This document shows positions 31,130 to 37,788 of a stretch of 64,000 nucleotides of DNA, piece by piece. The notes under the pieces were generated by a model. It was not told the DNA's origin. It made no database searches and was given only the letters and a program-made list of their open reading frames with translations. Both the position numbers and the translations under genes were made by a program. The stretch is from Halorientalis regularis (GTDB taxonomy: Archaea; Halobacteriota; Halobacteria; Halobacteriales; Haloarculaceae): the NCBI RefSeq assembly GCF_023698535.1, contig NZ_JALJCL010000003.1, positions 264,689 to 328,688 on the forward strand, written 5' to 3'. Every line of letters starts with the position of its first letter. The first letter of the stretch is position 1.

Positions 31130-31295
31130 ACCTGCAGCGTACCCACAATGTGGGTACACATTCTTGAGTGAACGACCGTGGAAACAGTTAGTAGTGGAAA
31201 TACTACGCGGTAGAAGCCCTCTATCGGGTTTTCCATCATGTGTTGAGTTGCCCCCAGATGCTCCTGTAGGCCCAAGGTTGGTAGACAGGGCAAAG
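31120..31295 (+). repeat. Direct repeat copy 1, beginning inside the ferredoxin 3' end
   Basis: These 176 bases match 34044-34219 with 18 mismatches by my count, and 63 central bases (31172-31234) are identical. An open frame through both copies codes for [20 protein letters not shown] and onward (CPHCG in copy 2), so it may be a fragment of a zinc-ribbon protein gene. The repeat starts with the last ferredoxin codons. It could be an integration (att) scar or a duplicated gene end. Confidence 0.85.
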
Positions 31296-31343
31296 GACTG
31301 AAGCAAAATTTGAGGCGTGTGTCCCGTTCCCCATCTCGCTTGA

Positions 31344-31859
31344 TCATTCACTACTCGCGCGCGTACGGAAGGAGGCACCAGACTTGAACTCGGTCAGTTC
31401 TTCGATGCGCGATTCCAGTTCTTCAATCTCATTGCAGAGTTCCTCGGCTCCGTCGCTTTCACTCGCTGCGAGTTGGTCCTTGAGACCCTGCAGTCGCGTC
31501 TCCTTCTCGTCTTCATTGACCTCGGATTTTCGGGCATACTCGCTTTCGTTTATCTCGTATACGTCCGACTCTGAGAGTTCGGTCACATCAAGTGCGTCGT
31601 CTACCTTGTCAGTATCGACACTCGTTAGTTGTTCGCGATTGATACCGGCGGCTTCCAGCGCCTTCAAGACCAGCTCCTCATCTTTGAGCGAGCGATTACG
31701 GCGGGAGGTACGTTGGACAGAGCCGAACTGGCCGCTGACGGGTTGGTCGTGGTGCAGTCGGCTGATCAATACTTCGGCAACCGACTTGCGCAAGTCGTTA
31801 GCATTCCGCTGCACGTCCGAAAGTAGCGTGTAGATATTCACAAGTGCAGGTGTCTCCAC
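31344..31859 (-). CDS. Hypothetical protein with C-terminal coiled coil
   Basis: A 171-residue protein from a GTG at 31859 (VETPALVNIYTLLSDVQRNA). The N-terminal half is helical and basic (RTSRRNRSLKDEE), then SVDTDKVDDALDVTELSESD, and the last 60 residues are a charged coiled coil (KDQLAASESDGAEELCNEIEE). I do not recognise the family. It is the first island gene, located between the two direct repeats, with lower GC than the core. A TATA-like element (tttatatgaga) is about 50 bases upstream. Confidence 0.65.
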   Translation of the reverse strand: METPALVNIYTLLSDVQRNANDLRKSVAEVLISRLHHDQPVSGQFGSVQRTSRRNRSLKDEELVLKALEAAGINREQLTSVDTDKVDDALDVTELSESDVYEINESEYARKSEVNEDEKETRLQGLKDQLAASESDGAEELCNEIEELESRIEELTEFKSGASFRTRASSE

Positions 31860-32054
31860 GTTGTTGAGTTTCCCGACGAATAGGACGACAATCTACTCCG
31901 GTATCTCATATAAATTTGCGATAAAACGGCTCCACAGTAAATCTGTATTTGAGATCTTAGTAGTGAATTTAGAAGGGAAATTGGTAAGACCGAGTGAGAC
32001 AATTATCAATTCTTCATTATGAGGTTGTTCGATAGCTTGTAGGAACAACTTAGA

Positions 32055-33857
32055 CTACCGATTGTAATCGACAAATACAGCCTGCGCGCTGCGGTTTTTA
32101 CCACCGTAATCTACAATCTTCACGCGGATAGTGTCATACTTTTCAAGATCCTGTGGGGCTTGATTGACAAAAATCTTCAAACTATTCTTAGTTCCCATAA
32201 TCGTCGCCGGAGGGGAACTGTAGTCAACTTCCTTAAGAACAAGTAATATTTCTTCTCCTAACTCTACTACTTCAGATGGATCACGCTGTTGCGCACGTCG
32301 GTGTGCCCGTTCCGCTTGATGATCATCATACTTCGTTGATGAAGTATACTTGCTGTCCCCTTCACCTTTCGTACTAGATGCCATTTCGCCGGGTATCTCT
32401 TGTCTGAGAACAGTCTTCTCACTTTCAGTTTTCGACATCGACTGTTCTCCATCAGATTCTGGTTCTGAAGAAACACCATCATCTATTGACGAGCCGGGTT
32501 TTGATTCAGTATCACGGTTTATAGATTCCTTTACAGTATTTCCGCTACCATTTGATCCAACCCCTGGAAACCTGTTTGGATCAAGTAAGTTTGATTCCAC
32601 TCCTCTATCATTCTCATCTCCCGGGTCTGTAGGAAATTCATTTAATATGGCGAATGCTTCTGGGAGTTCTTCCGGATCAGGGTTAATAGGGATAACCCGG
32701 CCAGATTCTGGCGATACTGGCAGTTGAACTTCTCCATCAAAATATTCTTCATCTTGTTCCAGTGGGGCACTGGTAGTTATTGCTGGAAAATCTGTTACGA
32801 TGTCACCATCACCATGAACCGTTCTGTATCCAGCAAAATTAAAATCATTATACTTTGCGTATTGCTTTCTGTAAGAAAGGTTACCACTAGCAAGACCCTC
32901 TTCTTCAATCAAAATTGAGTTGATTGCAAATTTCCAAAGTAAATCAGCATCTCTAGGCAAGGCTCTATAAATAATGGAAAACCCGTCAGTAAGATCAGCT
33001 AGTTCGTTAGGGGGGATTTTGATATTTGCAGAGCGTGCAGAGTAATCTACCGGGAAGTCATCTAATCGACTTCTAGGGAGAACTATCCCAAATTCAGCAC
33101 CATACCGATCCTCCACTTCCATAGAAGTGAGCTTGACAAACCCGTAGCTGTTCATCCTTTCCCACAGGCTATTCAATTCGTTTTTGAGTTTATCGTTGAT
33201 TTCCCCAGGTATTTCTTTGGGAAGTTCAAATATATGAGTATCTATTTCTGGAGTTTCAATAAAAACAACATCCCTGTCAATACCGAGGACATTTCGGTTT
33301 GATTCATCGCTATAATCATCTTTAAAAGTTGCAGAATCTTGGAACCATTTAGTTTTCAGATAGCTACACAACGCAATTTCAAGGGCTTTCTCATCATCTC
33401 CCATCTCTGAGGAATGCGTAATAATTGTCATATATTTGTATCCAGCAGCCCGCGCAACTGTCGACAATAGAGGTCGAATGAGGTTACCAGATTCACCAAG
33501 GATAGAGTAGACCCATCTCCCTGCTTCACCGGGATAGAGGGCTTCAACATCATGGGTTTCTACAATCTGAATTAAAATATCAACACGCTCTTTGACAGGT
33601 TGCTGTTCGAGAGTTTGGATATATGCATCGGAGTTCTTCAATTCCGCATCTAAGTTGTCCTCACTCTTTTTTGAAATATGTCCGAGGTCGCAAACGAGAG
33701 AAAATAATCGATTAAAAAAGAATTCGCCGACTTCGTTACCGCCGCTCTTGATTATTTCAGCACCCTGCTTGGTTATCTCGTAAGTATTGGCTGAAGTATA
33801 ATCATCCGTAACACGAATATAGTAGTTACCGTCCTCACGACACTTCAAATATGGCAT
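32055..33857 (-). CDS. Hypothetical AT-rich island protein with possible TRAM-like C-terminus
   Basis: A 600-residue protein starting at ATG 33857 (MPYLKCREDGNYYIRVTDD). Residues 1-60 could form a winged helix (TYEITKQGAEIIKSGG). The middle 300 residues are mixed alpha/beta without a familiar motif. About residues 380-520 are a disordered polar linker, and the last 60 (VNQAPQDLEKYDTIRVKIV then GGKNRSAQAVFVDYNR) look like a small beta-barrel of TRAM type, an RNA- or nucleic-acid-binding fold. The gene is much more AT-rich than the core and lies inside the direct-repeat pair. I infer mobile-element or defence cargo; the function is unknown. Confidence 0.7.
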   Translation of the reverse strand: MPYLKCREDGNYYIRVTDDYTSANTYEITKQGAEIIKSGGNEVGEFFFNRLFSLVCDLGHISKKSEDNLDAELKNSDAYIQTLEQQPVKERVDILIQIVETHDVEALYPGEAGRWVYSILGESGNLIRPLLSTVARAAGYKYMTIITHSSEMGDDEKALEIALCSYLKTKWFQDSATFKDDYSDESNRNVLGIDRDVVFIETPEIDTHIFELPKEIPGEINDKLKNELNSLWERMNSYGFVKLTSMEVEDRYGAEFGIVLPRSRLDDFPVDYSARSANIKIPPNELADLTDGFSIIYRALPRDADLLWKFAINSILIEEEGLASGNLSYRKQYAKYNDFNFAGYRTVHGDGDIVTDFPAITTSAPLEQDEEYFDGEVQLPVSPESGRVIPINPDPEELPEAFAILNEFPTDPGDENDRGVESNLLDPNRFPGVGSNGSGNTVKESINRDTESKPGSSIDDGVSSEPESDGEQSMSKTESEKTVLRQEIPGEMASSTKGEGDSKYTSSTKYDDHQAERAHRRAQQRDPSEVVELGEEILLVLKEVDYSSPPATIMGTKNSLKIFVNQAPQDLEKYDTIRVKIVDYGGKNRSAQAVFVDYNR

Positions 33858-34043
33858 ATGCACTCATATTGTAGTTGCATAAATAAACCCCCGGCAGAGA
33901 TTGTCTCTGATGTGATGTTCTTATTGTTAGATCATCGGTGTTCGGTTAAGCACTGGATCGCCTCGTGAAGGCTTCAACCACTCGTTCGGGCAGTAGTTGG
34001 CGGGATCGCTCTGGTTGTCGAGCTTCACGGAACAACAACTCCA

Positions 34044-34219
34044 CGTCATCTAAACCTGCAGCGTGCCCACATTGTGGGTACACATTCTTGAAGGAGCGAC
34101 CGTGGAAACAGTTAGTAGTGGAAATACTACGCGGTAGAAGCCCTCTATCGGGTTTTCCACCATGTGCTAAATTGCCCCCAGATACTTCTGCGGGCCCAAT
34201 GTTGATAGACTGGACAAAA
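34044..34219 (+). repeat. Direct repeat copy 2
   Basis: Second copy of the 176-base repeat seen at 31120-31295, in the same orientation, 2924 bases downstream. Here the frame reads CPHCGYTFLKERPW and stays open for another 60 codons past the repeat, so this copy looks closer to an original coding sequence. Nothing upstream of it resembles ferredoxin; homology begins abruptly at cgtcatctaa. Confidence 0.85.
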
Positions 34220-34283
34220 AGGTCTTTCCACGCTTGGACTTGTAATAAATACGGCGTTTCGAGTATAATAAGATATAACAGCG

Positions 34284-34293
34284 AGCATATAAA
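34284..34293 (+). promoter_or_regulatory. TATA box for the structured RNA candidate
   Basis: The sequence catataaagg lies about 27 bases before the start of a densely base-paired stretch with no protein-coding frame, the spacing expected of an archaeal TATA element. A transcription start near 34312-34316 is inferred. Confidence 0.4.
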
Positions 34294-34313
34294 GGTGGTG
34301 TCCGGAGAGGTGA

Positions 34314-34600
34314 TCACGGGGACGTGGCGTCAAACCCACAGTCTAGCCCCTAGCCGTGAAAATGGCCGCAAGGTAAGGGGCGGAGCCTCTCCTACGAACA
34401 CCCTATGAGGTGTTCACTGCGAGAGATCCCTCGCGAAAAGGCCACAACAAGTTCACATGGGCTTGTTGGGTGCGGTTGGATGGCCACTCGCGAAGCGGAC
34501 CCCTGACTGATCACCAGTGGTCGCAGCAGGCGGGTGGGCCCTTCTCCGTGAGGAGAAGTGCGCTCCGGTATAGCCTTCGGGCAAAATACCGGGTCGTTCG
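34314..34600 (+). ncRNA. Candidate structured non-coding RNA
   Basis: Five compact hairpins follow one another: 34396-34402 with 34409-34415 (gaacacc/ggtgttc), 34419-34423 with 34430-34434 (gcgag/ctcgc), 34445-34451 with 34462-34468 (caacaag/cttgttg), 34541-34547 with 34552-34558 (cttctcc/ggagaag around a GTGA loop), and 34565-34571 with 34586-34592 (ccggtat/ataccgg enclosing gcc-TTCG-ggc). A further gtgg/ccac pair and a GCAA loop occur before 34380. UUCG and GNRA loops on perfect stems are marks of a folded RNA. I looked for RNase P and SRP RNA signatures and did not find convincing ones. GC is higher than the island around it. Confidence 0.5.
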
Positions 34601-34695
34601 TCCAGCCGATTTTGAATGCATCTGACTAAGCTGGGAGATATAGTTATCCTACAGATCGATCACCGGTAGAATCTCTGTGCCAGAACTATGCGAGG

Positions 34696-34704
34696 TACTT
34701 TATA
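34696..34704 (+). promoter_or_regulatory. TATA box for leaderless gene at 34727
   Basis: The element tactttata is centred about 26 bases upstream of ATG 34727, which fits a leaderless transcript and selects that start over an upstream in-frame ATG at 34688. Confidence 0.5.
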
Positions 34705-34726
34705 CCGAGGAGTCGCGCATGTTGAC

Positions 34727-35938
34727 ATGAAGACGAGATTTATCAAGACAACGAGCGGAGTCGATATTTGCGAAGGTGCAGCATGGTACGCATACCGCGA
34801 GCGTCTGGGACTCAGCCACTACAATGAGTTCCCAATCGCTACCGACTTAGATGCATTCAGCGAGGGTTCGCAGGCCCGAGAAACCCTCAAGAAATTCAGT
34901 GAGTATCTCGATGAGGGCGTCATCGCGATGGTTAGAAACCAGAGCCCTGACCTGCTGATGGGGGGATTCCTCATCTCTTCAATTGGCGATGTACCCGGCG
35001 CTCAGTCACCAGAACACGGCTTCAGGTTCATCATTTGTCGCTCAGGAGAGTGGGAGTGTAACTGTGAGGGTAGTTGCACAGATGGGTGCGGCGTCATCGC
35101 AGACTTCCCGGTCTCTCGGAGTGCTAGCCCGGAAGACATCGTTACAAGAGCGAATGCTGAGAGCGAGATTGCTGCCTCGATTTTAGAATCTGCACTGAGG
35201 CTCCGTCAACAAGGGGATAGCGCTTCGGAAACTGTCAAAACATCCGATGGCGAAGAAATAACCTTCGAGTACGACAGCGAGGAGGACAGGTTGCGTGGTG
35301 TGAGTTTTCTTCAGGCAGTCACACTCAATCCATCGGACACACAGTGGTGGTCGTATCAGACGTTCCCCTACTGGTCGAGTACTCCGCATCAGGGGACGAC
35401 AGGAAACGTCAAGAACGCCGGTCGCAAGCAGTTGCTCGCGGCCTACCACAACTACGATAACCGGCTTGAAACACTGGAAGAGGAGGACACGACCGACCCG
35501 ACAGCTGTTGACGGCGCTGAGGCCATCGATGTACTGGGAACAGATCAGGTGGAAACGCTCTGTACGGAGTATCTCAGGACACACGAGTACGAAGGGTACC
35601 AGCACGTATTTCCGACCGGAGGCGATCTGCAAGCGGCGGATACGCTGGCACGGACTGCTAACGGCACCCGCGTCGCAACTCAGGTGACGATGGAAGGTGG
35701 CAAGGCCTCAAAATTCCGGAAGTTGGCCAGTTTCGCAGCAGAGCAGGACGACTCTGGTGCAGTTGATCTGTGGTACTTCGGCAAGGGTGTCGATGAAAGT
35801 GATGTTCCAGAAGATGTCGAAGTCAAAATTGAGGTTCGGTCCATCGGTGACGTGTTCGAGTCAATGACTGATTCTGTCTGCTTGAATGCGATGCTAGAAG
35901 TCCCTGATCCGCAGGGAGAACCGGCCACAATGGGATAG
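34727..35938 (+). CDS. Hypothetical protein with restriction-endonuclease-like C-terminal domain
   Basis: A 403-residue protein (MKTRFIKTTSGVDICEG). The N-terminal 200 residues include a cysteine cluster CNCEGSCTDGCG near 107-118 and a repeated FLQAV/WWSYQTFPYW region. The C-terminal 110 residues have the rhythm of a PD-(D/E)XK fold: an alpha helix (VETLCTEYLRTHEYEGY), then FPTGGDLQAADTLART, then GTRVATQVTMEGGKASKFRKL. A Gln replaces the usual Glu of ExK, so activity is uncertain. It stands alone just after the structured RNA. The nuclease idea is inference from pattern only. Confidence 0.7.
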   Translation: MKTRFIKTTSGVDICEGAAWYAYRERLGLSHYNEFPIATDLDAFSEGSQARETLKKFSEYLDEGVIAMVRNQSPDLLMGGFLISSIGDVPGAQSPEHGFRFIICRSGEWECNCEGSCTDGCGVIADFPVSRSASPEDIVTRANAESEIAASILESALRLRQQGDSASETVKTSDGEEITFEYDSEEDRLRGVSFLQAVTLNPSDTQWWSYQTFPYWSSTPHQGTTGNVKNAGRKQLLAAYHNYDNRLETLEEEDTTDPTAVDGAEAIDVLGTDQVETLCTEYLRTHEYEGYQHVFPTGGDLQAADTLARTANGTRVATQVTMEGGKASKFRKLASFAAEQDDSGAVDLWYFGKGVDESDVPEDVEVKIEVRSIGDVFESMTDSVCLNAMLEVPDPQGEPATMG

Positions 35939-35940
35939 GG

Positions 35941-36116
35941 AGGACTTCATCTGTCTTCTCCAAGCAGACGCGCGTGTCGACGTTCTGGGACGCATCCAGA
36001 ACGTCGAGATTACCGACGAGCGAGGAACACGACACATTCGTGATGAATGGATCGAACTCGCGGAGACAGGTGAAGAATTCCGCCGTATCGTCTTGCACAA
36101 GCTGACTAACGCTGGG
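35941..36116 (+). pseudogene. Orphan coding-like segment without a start
   Basis: Directly after the previous stop, but in another frame, the plus strand reads EDFICLLQADARVDVLGRIQ and continues as plausible protein (RDEWIELAETGEEFRRIVLH) for about 60 codons, then runs into the antisense of a zinc-ribbon gene. There is no start codon in a sensible place. It is probably the decayed end of a deleted gene. Confidence 0.35.
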
Positions 36117-36272
36117 TCACTCTTCTGGCGCGATGACCTTTTCGCAAGCAGGACACTCGGCCCAGATGCCCTCGCTGCCGTCGTCCCTCTTGAATTCGAC
36201 AAGGAGCCACGTCTCAGGGACCCGCTCGCCGCAGTCCGGACAGCGACCAAGAGACGATTCGTCGGTGTTCAT
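36117..36272 (-). CDS. Zinc-ribbon microprotein
   Basis: A 51-residue protein with knuckles CPDCG (near residues 11-14) and CPACE (near 40-43) around a short beta hairpin (TWLLVEFKRDDGSEGIWAE). This is a known haloarchaeal small zinc-binding type; role unknown. The ATG at 36272 (MNTDESSLGR) is chosen because the longer frame adds unrelated sequence. Confidence 0.75.
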   Translation of the reverse strand: MNTDESSLGRCPDCGERVPETWLLVEFKRDDGSEGIWAECPACEKVIAPEE

Positions 36273-36523
36273 GCAAAGGGGAATGGAAGGAGTGTGTGAC
36301 TGGTTTTTCCAATCGGTAGTATGGTGTTCTCGAACGTAAGGTTTCGGTGAGAGTGGGCTTCTGGGAAACACTGGAATTCCGGAGGGCTGAGTTACCGCCA
36401 CAGTTAACTCACAGATATTCAGGGATTAGGATGCGACTCAACCCCCAAAAAGTGGATGTAGCTGATCCAGTATAACGAGTGGGTGACCCGAGGGAATTTG
36501 AGGCCTCACTGCGATTTTAGAGT

Positions 36524-36622
36524 ATGATCAATGACCCAGACCCCAATGATACGTGTGCCGGTGGAATTGGCCCTGAGCCCGGACTGGATAGGATCAGCGA
36601 GGAGCCGGACTTAGATGAATGA
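36524..36622 (+). CDS. 32-residue acidic micro-ORF
   Basis: ATG 36524 opens a 32-codon frame (MINDPDPNDTCAGGIGPEPG) rich in Asp, Pro and Gly. Its stop overlaps the start of the next ORF by four bases (ATGA), the common haloarchaeal coupling arrangement, which is the main reason for listing it. No family is recognised. Confidence 0.35.
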   Translation: MINDPDPNDTCAGGIGPEPGLDRISEEPDLDE

Positions 36623-36816
36623 GCAGGGAAGCCCACCGACAAGCCGCCTGTCGACAACTCAAACGAATGTTTGCCGATTATCACTTGGAAGACAGCGAAT
36701 CCAGATCATTTCCGGAAATTAATGAAGAAGCACTTGAGGCCAAGGTTAGTGAAATAGAATCTGAACTCAGAGCCGAACTACACAGACAAGGCAACAGCAC
36801 CGAGGCTGAACAGTAG
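36619..36816 (+). CDS. Small helical hypothetical protein
   Basis: A 65-residue, charged, helical protein (MSREAHRQAACRQLKRMFAD). Heptad-like spacing in EEALEAKVSEIESELRAEL suggests a short coiled coil. It overlaps the preceding micro-ORF by ATGA. No known motif is seen; a small DNA-binding or partner protein is possible. Confidence 0.5.
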   Translation: MSREAHRQAACRQLKRMFADYHLEDSESRSFPEINEEALEAKVSEIESELRAELHRQGNSTEAEQ

Positions 36817-36988
36817 TCGGAAAACCCGAGACCTCTAATTGGGGATCTTGATCTTATTCACCAGAGCCATAGACACGGTGTACTCCTACTCGGAGGGCCA
36901 CATCTGAAACCCGTAGTTGTATCTCAAATGTAGTTGTCCGGAAGTGCTGCAGTCTTATGTTATATATTTATGGAAGAGAATTAAATGG

Positions 36989-37057
36989 GAGGGAAGCTTC
37001 CCTCACCATTCGACCATCGCTGTCTAATGGATACGGCTCCCTCACTTCCAGCCGTAT
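36989..37057. terminator. Perfect 16-base palindrome and adjacent inverted repeat
   Basis: GAGGGAAGCTTCCCTC at 36989-37004 is a perfect palindrome; 26 bases on, atacggct (37031-37038) pairs with agccgtat (37050-37057). The pair lies between two convergent genes, where a bidirectional transcript end is expected. A protein-binding operator is an alternative for the palindrome. Confidence 0.4.
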
Positions 37058-37083
37058 TCCATTATGGGCCTCTAGTCTCAGTA

Positions 37084-37461
37084 CTACGAGAGATCGCGTT
37101 GAACTTCTATTCCATCTGACTCTGTGATGAGTGTAGCCTCCATTTCGTAATTAGTTTCACTAGCATACTGCTGTGTGATTTCCATCCATTGAGACTGATG
37201 AACATCCGAGACAATAATCGCAGCACCCCACTCATTTAAATCGTCATTCATGTGGATTTCTAATTCACGCCCAACTGGATCATCAGCATCCCTGTTCTCT
37301 GGAATAAACAGGTAGAAAATCGGCACAAACTCTGTTCCTTCAGTGGTCTTATGGACTACAGTCTGAATACTCGCACCTAATCGATCCGCGATGTTCTCGG
37401 CTTCATCTGGGCGAAGCGGTCGAGGTGGGAGTTTACTCGCTAACGCTGATGGACTAATCAT
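37084..37461 (-). CDS. Hypothetical protein
   Basis: A 125-residue soluble protein (MISPSALASKLPPRPLRPDE). The N-terminal segment RPDEAENIADRLGASIQTVV is helical, the rest alternates strands (FVPIFYLFIPENRD, AAIIVSDVHQSQW, ATLITESDGIEVQ). No family is recognised. It is oriented like the GHKL ATPase gene upstream but separated by 327 bases, so co-transcription is unlikely. Confidence 0.6.
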   Translation of the reverse strand: MISPSALASKLPPRPLRPDEAENIADRLGASIQTVVHKTTEGTEFVPIFYLFIPENRDADDPVGRELEIHMNDDLNEWGAAIIVSDVHQSQWMEITQQYASETNYEMEATLITESDGIEVQRDLS

Positions 37462-37788
37462 AGTTCAGCACCCTGAGAGACGTTTTTTCGAGTACACGGG
37501 GACATACGCGGTGTTGGCTTCAGGGGTGCTACATCTTCTTTCATTTTCCCTCTAATGAGCTGCAACGGTCTGAGCCCGATTTGTGAGGAGTGTTTTGATT
37601 TCATCACATAAGGGGAAAAGGAATCGGGTATAAAATCCTTTGTGGGCTAAGTCAGAGTTCCGACATTACTATAATAGACTCTAAGACAATATTGGCGGCG
37701 AACCTCGGACATCTGGTTTATACTATAACTAAACAATAAGTTAAAGTAAGTGTATAGAACCACCGTTCACCTACCAAGAGGCATTACC
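37462..37788. other. AT-rich intergenic region
   Basis: No open frame of note. The right part (37660-37760) is very AT-rich with repeated tataa-like stretches (tttatactataactaaac), which could be promoter or simple spacer. Nothing else is seen. Confidence 0.4.

Noticed and set aside
34314..34600. RNase P RNA or SRP RNA
   Set aside because: I did not find the conserved RNase P core strings or the SRP helix 8 loop; only a weak GUGAAA...GGUAAG resemblance exists.
34410..34625. 71-codon ORF on the plus strand
   Set aside because: It coincides with perfect RNA hairpins and its protein has no plausible fold.
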